From assembly GCA_016717855.1 (NCBI GenBank), contig JADKEV010000028.1, forward strand, positions 1-64,000: DNA of 64,000 nucleotides, given 5' to 3'. The translations under genes and the position numbers were made by a program. The notes beneath the pieces are model-generated. The model was not told the DNA's origin, made no database searches, and saw only the letters and a list, made by a program, of their open reading frames with translations. Positions 9,597 to 19,131 of the stretch are shown piece after piece. Position 1 is the first letter of the stretch. Each line of letters begins with the position of its first letter. This DNA comes from Betaproteobacteria bacterium (GTDB taxonomy: Bacteria > Pseudomonadota > Gammaproteobacteria > Burkholderiales > Casimicrobiaceae).

Positions 9597-10497
9597 GCCG
9601 CGCAGCCTCTCCGCTGCCACCACCGGCGCGGCCGACCCATGCGGCGAGGCCCGCGAGCCCGAGCGCCGCGACGGTCAGCACGATCGAGAGCACGCTGCCG
9701 AAGGGCCAGTCCCGGGTCTCCAGGAATTGCTGCTTGATCAGGTTTCCGATCAGGCTGTCGTTCGGGCCCCCGAGTATGTCGGGAATCGCGAATATGCCCA
9801 GCGCCGGTATGAACACCAGCGCGGCGCCGGCATAAACGCCCGGCAATGACAACGGAAAGGTGACCCGCCAGAACCGCTGCCAGCCGTTGGCGCCCAGGTC
9901 CTGCGCCGCGTCCAGCAGCGCCTGGTCGTGCTTTTCCAGATTGGCATACAGGGGAAGGACCATGAACGGCAGGTGCACGTAGACCAGGCAGACCAGGACC
10001 GCGAAGGGACTGAACAGCAGCGAGACCGGCTCGGCGCCGGCCAGCGCGAGCAGCCAGTTGACGCCGCGGGCCAGCGCCGCTTGCGGCCCCAGGATGATCA
10101 TCCAGGCGTAGACGCGGATGAGGAAGTTGCTCCAGAACGGCAGGATGACCAGCAGGAGCAGCAGGTCGCGGCGGCGCTTCGCGCTGCGCGCGATGACCAG
10201 AGCCAGCGGATAGGCCAATAACAGGCAGATCAGCGTGGTCACGAGCGCGATGACCACGGACTTGAGAAAGATCTCGGCATACACCGATTCGGCGAAAAAC
10301 CGGGCATAGCTTTCCAGATTCAGGTCCAGCACGCCGTCTTCGCCAACCAATGGCGTCAGCCCGCCGAATTCGCCTGGCGAGCGGAACGACGCCAGCACCA
10401 TGATCAGCGTGGGCAGCGCGAAAAAGAAGATCAGGTAGAGCAGCGGCGGGCCGCTGACCAGCCATCTCGACTTCCTGTCGCCGGCCTGCTGCGCCAT
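9589..10497 (-). CDS. potB: Polyamine ABC transporter permease PotB
   Basis: The other membrane subunit of the polyamine importer, 302 residues from the ATG at 10497 (a GTG directly in front at 10500 is an alternative). It has six predicted helices, with YAWMIILGPQ and the coupling segment DAAQDLGANGWQRFWRVTFP. The gene starts three bases after the potA stop, and the order potA-B-C-F fits one transcript from the promoter near 11640. Expected partner of PotC in a heterodimeric channel. Confidence 0.88.
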   Translation of the reverse strand: MAQQAGDRKSRWLVSGPPLLYLIFFFALPTLIMVLASFRSPGEFGGLTPLVGEDGVLDLNLESYARFFAESVYAEIFLKSVVIALVTTLICLLLAYPLALVIARSAKRRRDLLLLLVILPFWSNFLIRVYAWMIILGPQAALARGVNWLLALAGAEPVSLLFSPFAVLVCLVYVHLPFMVLPLYANLEKHDQALLDAAQDLGANGWQRFWRVTFPLSLPGVYAGAALVFIPALGIFAIPDILGGPNDSLIGNLIKQQFLETRDWPFGSVLSIVLTVAALGLAGLAAWVGRAGGGSGEAARRA

Positions 10498-10500
10498 CAC

Positions 10501-11586
10501 CTAGCTTTCGAGGAAGTGCCCGGCGTCGGCCGCCCAGCCGACTTCGACGCGGTCGCCGATCTCGAAGAAACGCGTACGTCCGGAACCCGAATTCGCCAGC
10601 AGCGTTTCGATCTTCCCGCCCGCGTCGGTGTGAACCATGTAGACGGTCACGTCGCCCATGTAGAGCATGCCCTGCACGCTGCCGCCGAAATGATTGTCCA
10701 GCCCGTCGGGGGTGTCGGGCTTCCTGATCCTGATTTTTTCCGGACGCAGCGCGATCGTCGCCTGATCGCCGCTCCTGCAGCCCGAGGCGGTGGTCACCTT
10801 GACGGGGCCGAGGCCTTCCATGTCGATGCCGACAATGCCCTCGCGGTTATCGAGGACCCTGCCCGAGAGCACGTTGCAGTGCCCGATGAAGTCCGCGACG
10901 AAACGCGAGCGCGGAAAGCCGTAGATCCGCGACGGCTCATCGATCTGCTCGACGCTCCCCTTGTTCATCACTGCGATCCGGTGCGACAGCGCCAGCGCCT
11001 CTGTCTGGTCGTGTGTCACGTACACGAAAGTGATGCCGACCTCCTTTTGCAGCGTGATCAGTTCGATCTGCATCTCCTCGCGCAGCTTGGCGTCGAGCGC
11101 CGCGAGCGGTTCATCGAGCAGCAGCAGCGGCGGGTGCGTCACCAGCGCCCGGGCGATCGCCACGCGCTGCTTCTGCCCGCCGGACAACTCGTTCGGCAGC
11201 CGCTTCCCGAATCCGCTCAGCCGGACATCTTCGAGCGCCGCCGCGACCTTGCCGGGGATTTCGGACGCGGGCACATGCGCCATCTTGAGCGGAAAGGCGA
11301 CGTTGCCTTCGACCGTCATGTGCGGGAACAACGCATAACTCTGGAATACCGTCCGGACCGGGCGCTGTTCCGGCGGCTTCCCGGCAAGGTCTTCCCCGTT
11401 GAGAAGGATCCGGCCCTCGTCGGGCAGATCGAAGCCGGCGATCATGCGCAGCAGCGTGGTCTTGCCGCAGCCCGATGGCCCCAGCAGCGTGAAGAACTCG
11501 CCGGCGTTGATGTCGATGCTGACATGATCGACGGCGACGAAGTCCCCGAAGCGACGAACGACATCCCTGATTTCAAGCAGCGCCAT
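10501..11586 (-). CDS. potA: Polyamine ABC transporter ATPase PotA
   Basis: 361-residue ATPase energising polyamine uptake. Walker A GPSGCGKTT is near residue 37, then the Q-loop (TVFQSYALFPHMTV), signature LSGGQKQR, Walker B LLLLDEPLAALD and the switch His in YVTHDQTEAL. A TOBE-like regulatory domain (about 280-355) carries TIALRPEKIRI. It is the first gene of the potABCF operon. The Q-S-Y-A-L-F-P-H-M pattern is typical of PotA rather than sugar or iron ATPases. Confidence 0.92.
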   Translation of the reverse strand: MALLEIRDVVRRFGDFVAVDHVSIDINAGEFFTLLGPSGCGKTTLLRMIAGFDLPDEGRILLNGEDLAGKPPEQRPVRTVFQSYALFPHMTVEGNVAFPLKMAHVPASEIPGKVAAALEDVRLSGFGKRLPNELSGGQKQRVAIARALVTHPPLLLLDEPLAALDAKLREEMQIELITLQKEVGITFVYVTHDQTEALALSHRIAVMNKGSVEQIDEPSRIYGFPRSRFVADFIGHCNVLSGRVLDNREGIVGIDMEGLGPVKVTTASGCRSGDQATIALRPEKIRIRKPDTPDGLDNHFGGSVQGMLYMGDVTVYMVHTDAGGKIETLLANSGSGRTRFFEIGDRVEVGWAADAGHFLES

Positions 11587-11639
11587 TGATTGTCAGGACC
11601 GGGTCCGGGTTGAGATTCTGGTCGGGCAGGAACGCGCCG

Positions 11640-11648
11640 ATTGTAGCA
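11640..11648 (-). promoter_or_regulatory. Extended -10 promoter for potABCF
   Basis: TGCTACAAT on the minus strand (11648 to 11640) is an extended -10 box one mismatch from TGnTATAAT. The start would be near 11633, giving a leader of about 47 nt to potA. No convincing -35 hexamer was found 16 to 18 bp upstream. Confidence 0.45.
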
Positions 11649-11696
11649 AAGTCCATCTGGCCCACTCGGCGCGAACGCCGCGCGCGGGCGGGCGAC

Positions 11697-13232
11697 TCAC
11701 CGCCAGTAGAGCAACGCCGCGACTGTCGCAAGCCCCGCGGCCAGCAGCAGCACGTTGAGCGTCACCAGCAGCCGGTCGCGGCTGTTGGCCTGCGCCTGGC
11801 GGGTGGTGTGCGCCGCCGACTGGTCCTCCAGCACCTGCAGGAGCAGCCGGGGAAGCTGCGGCAGCACATCGATCCAGTAAGGCGCCTCCTGCTCCATGCG
11901 CCGGAAGAACGATTCGGGACCCAGCTGCATTTCCATCCATCGCTCCAGAAACGGCTTGGCCGTCTGCCACAGGTCGAGTTCCGGATAGAGCTGCCGCCCC
12001 AGGCCCTCGACGTTGAGCAGCGTTTTCTGGAGCAGGACGAGCTGCGGCTGCACGTCGACATTGAAGCGGCGCGATGCCCGGAACAGCTGCAGGAGCACGA
12101 CGCCCAGGGAGATGTCCTTCAACGGCTTGCCGAACACCGGCTCGCACACGGCGCGGATCGCCGCTTCCAGCTCGTCGACGCGCGTTCCCCTCGGCACCCA
12201 ACCCGATTCGATGTGCGCCGTCGCCACCCGCCGGTAGTCGCGCCGGAAGAACGCGATGAAGTTGATGGCCAGGTATTGCTTGTCGGAGTCCGACAGCGTG
12301 CCCATGATCCCGAAGTCGAGCGCTATGTAGCGGCCCTTGTGCGCGGGCGCGATCGATACCTGCACGTTGCCCGGGTGCATGTCCGCATGAAAAAAGCCGT
12401 CCCGGAAGACCTGAGTGAAGAAAATCTCGACCCCCGCCCTGGCGAGCAGGGGGATGTCGATGCCGGCTTCGCGCAGGCGCTCGACCTGGCTCACCGGCAC
12501 GCCGTCCATCCGCTCCATCACCATCACCTCGGTGCGACACCAGTCCCAATGCACTTCCGGCACCAGCAGCAGTGCCGACCCGGCGAAGTTCCGCCGGAGT
12601 TGCGAGCAGTTCGCCGCTTCGCGCATCAAGTCGAGCTCGTCCTCGAGGTGGCGCTCGAATTCCGCGACGACTTCCAGCGGGCGCAGGCGCTTGCCGTCGG
12701 CGAACAGCCGCTCGACGAGGCCCGCCGCGGCGCGCAGCAGGCCGACGTCGTGCGCGATGACGCTGGAGATGCCGGGACGGAGGATCTTGACGGCAACCGG
12801 AACGCGGCTGCCGTCCGCCTGCGGCAACTCGGCGAAGTGCACCTGCGCCACCGACGCGCTGGCCGCCGCATCGAACTCGAAATTGTGAAACACCGCTTCG
12901 ACCGGCTTGCCGAAGGCGCGGATCAGCGTCGCCTCGACTTCCCCGGCGCCGAACGGCGGCACCTGGTCTTGCAGCCGGGCGAGTTCGTCCGCGATATCCG
13001 CCGGAATCAGGTCGCGGCGCGTGGACAGCATCTGCCCGAACTTGACGAAAATCGGGCCTAGCGCCTCCAGTGCGAGCCGCAGCCGCTCGCCGCGAGGCGC
13101 GGACAGGTCGCGCCAGAACAGCAGCGCGGCGAGCAGGCCGCGGAGTGCGGGCAGGCGCTCCAGCGCAAGCTGGTCAAAGCCATAGCGCAACGCAACGCGG
13201 CTGATCTTGAACAGACGGAGGAAATGACGCAC
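11697..13232 (-). CDS. ubiB: Ubiquinone biosynthesis protein UbiB
   Basis: 511-residue atypical kinase/ATPase of the ABC1/ADCK/UbiB family, needed for aerobic ubiquinone synthesis. It has the family-specific KxGQ motif ([13 protein letters not shown], about 63-75), the Ala-rich loop and invariant Lys (VAVKIL), HADMHPGN in place of the usual catalytic loop, and DFGIMG. A C-terminal membrane anchor ([19 protein letters not shown]) ends the protein. It is the last gene of the ubiE-ubiJ-ubiB cluster, 74 bp after ubiJ. UbiB is thought to organise or power lipid-intermediate handling rather than phosphorylate proteins. Confidence 0.92.
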   Translation of the reverse strand: MRHFLRLFKISRVALRYGFDQLALERLPALRGLLAALLFWRDLSAPRGERLRLALEALGPIFVKFGQMLSTRRDLIPADIADELARLQDQVPPFGAGEVEATLIRAFGKPVEAVFHNFEFDAAASASVAQVHFAELPQADGSRVPVAVKILRPGISSVIAHDVGLLRAAAGLVERLFADGKRLRPLEVVAEFERHLEDELDLMREAANCSQLRRNFAGSALLLVPEVHWDWCRTEVMVMERMDGVPVSQVERLREAGIDIPLLARAGVEIFFTQVFRDGFFHADMHPGNVQVSIAPAHKGRYIALDFGIMGTLSDSDKQYLAINFIAFFRRDYRRVATAHIESGWVPRGTRVDELEAAIRAVCEPVFGKPLKDISLGVVLLQLFRASRRFNVDVQPQLVLLQKTLLNVEGLGRQLYPELDLWQTAKPFLERWMEMQLGPESFFRRMEQEAPYWIDVLPQLPRLLLQVLEDQSAAHTTRQAQANSRDRLLVTLNVLLLAAGLATVAALLYWR

Positions 13233-13306
13233 GCGGCCATTTTACGGGAAAGGGTACTGCCGGGGATGGACTTCGCGCGGCGGATTCCGCGCGGCGCCGC
13301 GGCTCG

Positions 13307-13894
13307 TTATGCCGCGGAGCCGGAGTCTCCAGCCGGGCCGTCGATGCGCGCGGCGAGCGCCGAGACGTCGTGGCCGAACTCCTCGAAAGTCCTGCGCTTG
13401 AGCAGCGCGGGCCTCTCTTCGGTCAGGTACGCGGCAAGCCCCGCTCCGATCCGTTCGGCCGCGTGCGCGGGCCACGCAGCGAGCGCGCGCATAACGGACG
13501 AGGCGCCGTGCGCCGCGAGGGGGCCGACCAGCGCCGCGAGCCGTTCCTCGAGCGCCAGCGGGAGCACGTCAGAAAGATCCCGCAGCGTCCGCACCAGCGC
13601 GGGTTCGCCGTCAAGATCGAGTGCCATGCCCGACTTGTCCGGTGCGGCGGCCCAGCGCGGAATCATGGCCGGGGTCAAGCGCAGCGTTGCGTCAGCCTCG
13701 TCGACGCCGGCGGCATCGTCCCAGTCCCCATCGGGCGTGATCCGCAGCGTGAATCCCGCGAAGGCCAGCGGCCAGACTTCCACGCGCAAGGACTTTCCCG
13801 CGTGCGGCGCGAGCCGCGTGCGCGCCCAATCGACATCGCGCCACGTGGCGTTGGCGGCGAGGCGCGCGAAACGGCCGAGAGGGGTTGCCGACAT
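13307..13894 (-). CDS. ubiJ: Ubiquinone biosynthesis accessory factor UbiJ (SCP2 domain)
   Basis: 195-residue protein between ubiE and ubiB, the position of ubiJ in E. coli. The N-terminal 110 residues resemble a sterol-carrier-protein 2 lipid-binding domain (LRVEVWPLAFAGFTLRI, then ADATLRLTPAM). The C-terminal part is helical and ends with the UbiJ-like TFEEFGHDVSALAARID. It should help assemble the soluble Ubi complex and bind polyprenyl intermediates. The sequence is weakly conserved, so the call leans on synteny. Confidence 0.75.
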   Translation of the reverse strand: MSATPLGRFARLAANATWRDVDWARTRLAPHAGKSLRVEVWPLAFAGFTLRITPDGDWDDAAGVDEADATLRLTPAMIPRWAAAPDKSGMALDLDGEPALVRTLRDLSDVLPLALEERLAALVGPLAAHGASSVMRALAAWPAHAAERIGAGLAAYLTEERPALLKRRTFEEFGHDVSALAARIDGPAGDSGSAA

Positions 13895-13969
13895 GGGCGA
13901 ATGGCGTGTGCGCGCGACGCGCCCCCTGGTTCCGTGAACGGGACCGGGTGGCGGCGCCTCGCCGTGCGG

Positions 13970-14893
13970 TTACTGCTGTTGCTGGATACCGGCCAGCAGC
14001 CAGCCGGTGTCGCCGGAAACCGGCTTTTTCAGGTTCCACACTTCGTCGAACGGCTGCGCGGTCTCGGCGCCGTCTTCACGTAGCAGGCCGGTGAAGCGCA
14101 CGCTGGCCCAATGGGAGTCGTTTTCAGTCGTGACTTCGACGATCTCCGCGGCGAGGGTGACGATTTCAGTCGGCTGATGCGTGGCGCGCGCGGCGAGATC
14201 GTTGCCGACTTCCGCAAACATCTCGGGGGTCATCACGTCGCGCAAGGTCGAACTGTCGGCCTTGTCGTAGGCGGCCTGCAGCTCGGCGAAATTCAGCTTG
14301 GCCTGCCGCAGGAAGGGTTCCGGCTCGAATCCCGGCGGATACTTGGCCGCAATTTCCGGCTGCGCCGCGCCGCGGCTGCCACCGCCGAACATCGGGGTTG
14401 ACGTGCCGGAGCCGGCAGGCAACTGCCCGCCGCCCGCGCCCGCGCCCGCGCCTGCGCCTGCGTACTGCATTCCCCGGCTTTCGGCCTTGGGAGCCGGGCG
14501 GCGGAAGAACAGGCGGAACAACACGACCGCCGCGACGACCAGCAGTGCGATCAACAGGAAATTGCCGAAGGCTTCGGACAACCCCAGGTGCGACATCAGC
14601 GCAGCGATGCCCAATCCGGCGGCGATGCCCGCAATCGGCCCCATCCACCGCTTCCACGCGGGCTGGGGCGCGGCAGCGGCCACGCCTGGCGCCTTGGCCG
14701 CCGCCGCGGCACTGGCCGGCGCGGCAGCCTGGGCCGGCGCCGCGCTGGCCGGCGGGGTAGCCTGGCGCTGCGTCACTGCATCGCGCGGGGCGCCAAAGCT
14801 GCGGCCGCCTCCGAGGCGCCTGGCCTCGGCCTCGGGAATCATCAGGAGCGCGGCGGAACACACCGCGGCCAACATCAGGATAGTGCGTTTCAT
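13970..14893 (-). CDS. Tim44-like domain protein
   Basis: 307-residue protein, start ATG at 14893. Residues 1-24 (MKRTILMLAAVCSAALLM onward) form a signal peptide. A long Ala/Pro/Gln-rich linker follows, then one or two hydrophobic segments (about 85-125), a Gly/Ala-rich spacer and a C-terminal Tim44-like domain (about 190-305) containing YDKADSSTLRDVMTPEMFAE and FDEVWNLKKP. Such proteins recur next to ubiE in betaproteobacteria; the Tim44 fold is usually tied to membrane association. Function in bacteria is not established. It lies 28 bp after ubiE and is probably in the ubi operon. Confidence 0.72.
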   Translation of the reverse strand: MKRTILMLAAVCSAALLMIPEAEARRLGGGRSFGAPRDAVTQRQATPPASAAPAQAAAPASAAAAAKAPGVAAAAPQPAWKRWMGPIAGIAAGLGIAALMSHLGLSEAFGNFLLIALLVVAAVVLFRLFFRRPAPKAESRGMQYAGAGAGAGAGGGQLPAGSGTSTPMFGGGSRGAAQPEIAAKYPPGFEPEPFLRQAKLNFAELQAAYDKADSSTLRDVMTPEMFAEVGNDLAARATHQPTEIVTLAAEIVEVTTENDSHWASVRFTGLLREDGAETAQPFDEVWNLKKPVSGDTGWLLAGIQQQQ

Positions 14894-14921
14894 CGTCGGT
14901 CTCCTAGCACAACGGCAGCCG

Positions 14922-15656
14922 TCAGAATTTGTATCCCCGGTGGGCGGCCACCAGGCCACCGGCGAGATTGAAGTATTCCACCCGCTCCAGACCCGCTGTT
15001 TCCATCAAAGTTCGCAGCGTTTCCTGGTCGGGATGCATCCTGATCGATTCGGCAAGGTAGCGATAGCTCGCCTCGTCCCCGGCCACCAGCTTGCCCATCC
15101 GGGGCAGCACGTTGAAACTGTACCAATCGTACGCCGGCTTGAGCGGCGCCGCGATGCGCGAAAACTCCAGGACCACGGCCCGGCCCCCGGGCTTGAGCAC
15201 GCGCCGCATTTCGGCCAGCGCATTCTCCTTGCGGGTGACGTTGCGCAGGCCAAAGGCGATGCAGGTCACGTCGAAGTAGCCGGAAGGAAACGGCAGGCGT
15301 TCGGCGTCGCACTGCAGGGCCGGACCCGCGCGCCCTTCGTCGAGCATCCGGTCCCGCCCCACTGCGAGCATCGCCCCGTTGATGTCCGTCAGCCATACTT
15401 CGCCAGTTGGGCCCGCCTTGTCGGAAAACAAGCGGGTCATGTCGGCGGTTCCGCCGGCGATGTCGAGCACCCTGGCGCCGGGGCGCACCCCGGCCAGTTC
15501 CACGGCGAAGCGCTTCCACAGGCGGTGCATGCCCACCGACATGAGATCGTTCATCACGTCGTACCTGGCCGCAACCGACTCGAACACGCCGCGCACGCGC
15601 TGCGTCTTCTCGGCCGGGCTGACCTGTTCGAATCCGAAGTCGGTGGTTTCCGCCAT
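14922..15656 (-). CDS. ubiE: Demethylmenaquinone/2-octaprenyl-methoxy-benzoquinol methyltransferase UbiE
   Basis: Class I SAM-dependent C-methyltransferase of ubiquinone (and menaquinone, if made) synthesis. The start ATG at 15656 gives 244 residues beginning [17 protein letters not shown], the standard UbiE N-terminus; sequence further upstream is not conserved. Motif I is [15 protein letters not shown], followed by DAERLPFP and the post-motif [26 protein letters not shown] is a UbiE signature. It lies 8 bp after the DUF971 gene and heads toward ubiJ and ubiB. Confidence 0.93.
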   Translation of the reverse strand: MAETTDFGFEQVSPAEKTQRVRGVFESVAARYDVMNDLMSVGMHRLWKRFAVELAGVRPGARVLDIAGGTADMTRLFSDKAGPTGEVWLTDINGAMLAVGRDRMLDEGRAGPALQCDAERLPFPSGYFDVTCIAFGLRNVTRKENALAEMRRVLKPGGRAVVLEFSRIAAPLKPAYDWYSFNVLPRMGKLVAGDEASYRYLAESIRMHPDQETLRTLMETAGLERVEYFNLAGGLVAAHRGYKF

Positions 15657-15664
15657 GGTCTGGC

Positions 15665-16036
15665 TCACTCCCGGCTCGCGCCGGCCTTTTCCATGTTTTC
15701 GAGGTACTGCTGCCACAACTCGTCCTTGCGCTCGCCCAGCATGAACAGGTAGTCCCACGAGTAGATGCCGGAATCATGACCGTCTGTAAAGGTCGGGCGC
15801 ACGGCGTAACGGCCCACGGCTTCGATCTCGCCTATGCCCACGTTCTTCTTGCCCTTCTGCAGCACTTCCTGGCCCGTGCCGTGCCCGCGCACTTCCGCGG
15901 ATGGCGAATACACGCGCAGGTACTCGTAGGACAACTCGAATCGGCGCCCGTTATCGAACGCGATTTCCATCACCCGCGATTGCTGGTGCAGCTTGATGTC
16001 GGTGGGTACGGGGGTGTTGGCGTCGAGGCCAGCCAT
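15665..16036 (-). CDS. DUF971 / gamma-butyrobetaine hydroxylase-like N-terminal domain protein
   Basis: 123-residue stand-alone copy of the domain found at the N-terminus of gamma-butyrobetaine hydroxylases. Recognised by [34 protein letters not shown] and [14 protein letters not shown]. Free-standing versions are common beside ubiE in betaproteobacteria, and some DUF971 relatives are tied to Fe-S cluster or MRP/ApbC proteins. No catalytic role can be assigned. First gene of the apparent ubi operon, with an extended -10 box 46 bp upstream. Confidence 0.8.
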   Translation of the reverse strand: MAGLDANTPVPTDIKLHQQSRVMEIAFDNGRRFELSYEYLRVYSPSAEVRGHGTGQEVLQKGKKNVGIGEIEAVGRYAVRPTFTDGHDSGIYSWDYLFMLGERKDELWQQYLENMEKAGASRE

Positions 16037-16081
16037 GGTTCTATCGCCAGAATTGGGAATCGGGAATCCTGCCTGCGATTG

Positions 16082-16090
16082 ATGTTACCA
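16082..16090 (-). promoter_or_regulatory. Extended -10 promoter for the DUF971-ubi operon
   Basis: TGGTAACAT on the minus strand (16090 to 16082) fits an extended -10 box. The start would be near 16075, leaving a leader of about 39 nt before the DUF971 ATG. The surrounding 94-bp gap between pilU and this gene otherwise shows only a short tandem GGGAATC. Confidence 0.4.
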
Positions 16091-16130
16091 CGGGTGCCGG
16101 GCAGCCCGCCCCGGCGCGGGTCGCGGCCGG

Positions 16131-17270
16131 TTACTGGACGATCCCCAGATGCTCGATGCCGGACATCACGTTGCGGTCCTTGGCCTCCTGCCCGTGCAGC
16201 TTGATCTGCAGCCGCAGGTCGTTGAGGGAGTCGGCGTTGCGCAGCGCATCCTCGTAGCTGATGGTTCCCGCCTCGTACAGGTCGAAGAGCGCCTGGTCGA
16301 AAGTCTGCATGCCGAGTTCGCGCGAGCGCTTCATGATCTCCTTGATCCCGTTCACCTCGCCCTTGAAGATGAGGTCCGATACCAGCGGCGAGTTCAGCAT
16401 GATCTCGACCGCCGGGACGCGGCCCTGGCCGTCGCGCCGCGGCAGCAGCCGCTGCGAGATGAACGCGCGCACGTTGAGCGACAGGTCCATCAGCAATTGC
16501 TGGCGCCGCTCGCTGGGGAAGAAATTGATGATCCGGTCCAGCGCCTGGTTGGCGTTGTTCGCGTGCAGCGTCGCCAGGCACAATTGCCCGGTTTCCGCGA
16601 AGGCGATCGCGTGATCCATGGTGTCGGGCGAGCGGACCTCGCCGATCAGGATCACGTCGGGCGCCTGGCGCAGCGAGTTCTTGAGCGCGATTTCCCAGCC
16701 CTCGGTGTCCACGCCGATCTCGCGCTGGGTGATGATGCAGCCCTGGTGCTCGTGCACGAACTCGATGGGATCCTCGATGGTGATGATGTGCCCGTGGCTG
16801 TTCAGGTTCCGGTACCCGAGCAGCGCGGCCATCGACGTCGACTTGCCGCAGCCGGTGGCGCCGATGAAGATCACGAGGCCGCGCTTGCTCATGATCACGT
16901 CCTTGAGCACCGGCGGCAGGCTGAGTTCGTCGAACAGCGGAATCGTCGTGTTGATCCGGCGCATGACCATGCCGACGCGCCCCTGCTGCAGGAAGGCGTT
17001 GACCCGGAAGCGCCCGATGCCCGGCGGACTGACCGCGAAATTGACTTCCTTGTTGTGCTCGAACTCCGTCGCCTGCTTGTCGTTCATGATCGAGCGCGCC
17101 AGTTCGATCGTGTGCGTGGGGCTCAGCACCGTCTTCGAGACCGGCATGATGCGCCCGTCGACCTTGATCGCGGGCGGGAAACCCGCGGTGATGAACAGAT
17201 CGGAGGCTTTCTGCTTCACCACCATGTTCAGCAGGTCATGGACGAATTGCGTTGCCTGTTCGCGTTCCAT
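16131..17270 (-). CDS. pilU: Type IV pilus retraction ATPase PilU
   Basis: 379-residue hexameric ATPase of the PilT/PilU family, an accessory motor for pilus retraction and twitching. Walker A is GATGCGKSTS, the Asp box is ITIEDPIEFVHEHQGC, and Walker B lies in PDVILIGEVRSPDT; the His box is LATLHANNANQALDR. The C-terminal 30 residues after the RSRELGMQTFDQAL helix are longer than in PilT, as usual for PilU. It is 31 bp downstream of pilT and certainly cotranscribed with it. Cytoplasmic, at the pilus base. Confidence 0.92.
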   Translation of the reverse strand: MEREQATQFVHDLLNMVVKQKASDLFITAGFPPAIKVDGRIMPVSKTVLSPTHTIELARSIMNDKQATEFEHNKEVNFAVSPPGIGRFRVNAFLQQGRVGMVMRRINTTIPLFDELSLPPVLKDVIMSKRGLVIFIGATGCGKSTSMAALLGYRNLNSHGHIITIEDPIEFVHEHQGCIITQREIGVDTEGWEIALKNSLRQAPDVILIGEVRSPDTMDHAIAFAETGQLCLATLHANNANQALDRIINFFPSERRQQLLMDLSLNVRAFISQRLLPRRDGQGRVPAVEIMLNSPLVSDLIFKGEVNGIKEIMKRSRELGMQTFDQALFDLYEAGTISYEDALRNADSLNDLRLQIKLHGQEAKDRNVMSGIEHLGIVQ

Positions 17271-17301
17271 TTGGCGGTCCTTGTGGGTTGTGCGGCGGCG
17301 G

Positions 17302-18345
17302 TCAGCCGAGGAACGATTCCTTGCTCACCGCGACGCTGCGCGCTTCGCCGACGGAAATCAGGTTACGCTTGACCAGTTCCTGCAGATGCTGGTCCAGTGT
17401 GTGCATGCCGTGGCTCTGCCCGGCCTGGATCATCGAGTACATCTGCGCGACCTTGGCTTCGCGGATCAGGTTGCGGATGGCGGCGGTGCCCATCATCAGC
17501 TCGTACGCGCAAACGCGTCCGTCGCCGCTCTTGTTCTTGAGCAGCGTCTGCGAAATGACAGCGCGCAGAGACTCCGACAGCATCGAGCGCACCATGTCCT
17601 TTTCGGCCGCGGGGAAGACGTCGATCACGCGGTCGATGGTCTTGGCCGCGGAACTCGTGTGCACTGTCGCAAAGACCAGGTGGCCCGTCTCGGCCGCGGT
17701 CAGCGCCAGGCGGACGGTTTCCAGGTCGCGCATCTCGCCCACCAGGATGATGTCCGGGTCCTCCCGCAGCGCGGCGCGCAGCGCGTTCGCGAACGACAGC
17801 GTGTGCGCGCCGACCTCGCGCTGGTTGATCAGGCACTTCTTCGAATCGTGGACGAACTCGATCGGGTCCTCGATGGTCAGGATGTGGCCATAGAGGTTCG
17901 CGTTGATGTAGTCGATCATCGCCGCGAGCGTGGTGGTCTTCCCGGACCCCGTCGGTCCGGTGACCAGCACGATGCCGCGGGGCACGGTGCAGATTTCCTG
18001 GAACTGCCGGGGGAAGCCCAGGTCCTCCAGCGAGAGCACCTTGTTGGGAATCGTGCGGAACACCACGCCGGCGCCCCGGTCCTGGACGAAGGCGTTGACG
18101 CGGAAACGCGCCAGGTTCGGGATCGCGAAGGAAAAGTCGATCTCCAGCGTCTCTTCGTACATCTTCCGCTGCGCGTCGGACATGATGTCGTACACCATCC
18201 CGTGCACATCCTTGTGTTCCAGCGGCGGCAGGTTGATGCGGCGCACATCGCCATGCACTCGTATCATCGGCGGCATCCCCGCGGAGAGGTGCAGGTCGGA
18301 TGCCTTGTTCTTGACCGAAAACGCTAGGAGCTCGGCGATATCCAC
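17302..18345 (-). CDS. pilT: Type IV pilus retraction ATPase PilT
   Basis: 347-residue main retraction motor of type IV pili. It opens MDIAELLAFSVKNKASDLHL, with Walker A GPTGSGKTTT, Asp box LTIEDPIEFVHDSKKC, Walker B DIILVGEMRDLET and the His box FATVHTSSAAKTIDR. The C-terminal AIRNLIREAK motif, required for retraction in PilT proteins, is intact. The start is a GTG at 18345 with AAGGA about 7 nt upstream. It is divergent from yggS, separated by 87 bp. The chemosensory genes at 48-58 kb should regulate this system. Confidence 0.94.
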   Translation of the reverse strand: MDIAELLAFSVKNKASDLHLSAGMPPMIRVHGDVRRINLPPLEHKDVHGMVYDIMSDAQRKMYEETLEIDFSFAIPNLARFRVNAFVQDRGAGVVFRTIPNKVLSLEDLGFPRQFQEICTVPRGIVLVTGPTGSGKTTTLAAMIDYINANLYGHILTIEDPIEFVHDSKKCLINQREVGAHTLSFANALRAALREDPDIILVGEMRDLETVRLALTAAETGHLVFATVHTSSAAKTIDRVIDVFPAAEKDMVRSMLSESLRAVISQTLLKNKSGDGRVCAYELMMGTAAIRNLIREAKVAQMYSMIQAGQSHGMHTLDQHLQELVKRNLISVGEARSVAVSKESFLG

Positions 18346-18351
18346 TATAAT
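18346..18351 (+). promoter_or_regulatory. Candidate -10 box for yggS
   Basis: A perfect TATAAT at 18346-18351, abutting the pilT start codon on the other strand. It would start a transcript near 18358 with a leader of about 75 nt to yggS. There is no TGn extension and no good -35, so this is tentative. Confidence 0.3.
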
Positions 18352-18432
18352 TCCTTCGAAGGTTGCGGGAGTCCCGGCCTGATTTCATCCGCGCACGAAC
18401 GCCGCGCGATCTCTCAAGTCCGCCAAACGATT

Positions 18433-19131
18433 ATGAGCCACATTGCCGAACGCATGCAAGCCGTGCGCGAACGTATTGCCCGGGCCGCCGCGAACGCGGG
18501 CCGGCGACCCGACGAAATCAGGCTGCTGACCGTCAGCAAGACCTTTACTGCCGGCGACATCGCCGAAGCTGCCGCCGCGGGGCAGCTTGCATTCGGGGAG
18601 AACTACGTGCAGGAGGCGGTGGCGAAGATTGCCGCGTTGCGTCATCTGCCCGGGCTCGAGTGGCACATGATCGGACCGCTGCAGGCCAACAAGACCGCGC
18701 TCGCGGCGGTGAATTTCTCCTGGGTGCAGAGCATTGACCGCGAGAAGATCGCCGCCCGGCTTTCCAGTGCGCGGCCGGCAGGCCTGCCGCCGCTGTCGGT
18801 GTGCGTGCAGGTCAACATCAGCGGCGAAGCCACCAAGAGCGGCATCGCGCCCGCCGGCGCGGTCGCCCTTGCCGCGACGGTCGCGGCGATGCCCGGGTTG
18901 CGCCTGCGCGGCCTCATGGGCATCGCCGAACCGAGCGCCACGGCCGCCATTCCCCGGCTGCAGTTCCGCCTTTTGCGCGAACTGCGCGACGAACTGCGCG
19001 GGCGGGGCCTGGCGCTGGACACGCTGTCGATGGGCATGAGCGCCGATATGGAGGCGGCGATCGCCGAAGGCTCGACCATGGTCCGCATCGGCAGCGCGAT
19101 TTTCGGCGAAAGACACGCGGAGGCCGCATGA
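18433..19131 (+). CDS. yggS: YggS/PROSC family pyridoxal phosphate homeostasis protein
   Basis: 232-residue PLP-binding protein with an alanine-racemase-like barrel and no known enzymatic activity; it buffers free PLP and amino-acid pools. The PLP lysine is Lys36 in LLTVSKTFT. AFGENYVQEAVAKIAAL and LEWHMIGPLQANK are family signatures, and the phosphate is held by SMGMSADMEAAI and VRIGSAIFG near the C-terminus. The stop overlaps proC (ATGA). The yggS-proC-yggT-yggU order is conserved widely in proteobacteria. Confidence 0.92.
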   Translation: MSHIAERMQAVRERIARAAANAGRRPDEIRLLTVSKTFTAGDIAEAAAAGQLAFGENYVQEAVAKIAALRHLPGLEWHMIGPLQANKTALAAVNFSWVQSIDREKIAARLSSARPAGLPPLSVCVQVNISGEATKSGIAPAGAVALAATVAAMPGLRLRGLMGIAEPSATAAIPRLQFRLLRELRDELRGRGLALDTLSMGMSADMEAAIAEGSTMVRIGSAIFGERHAEAA

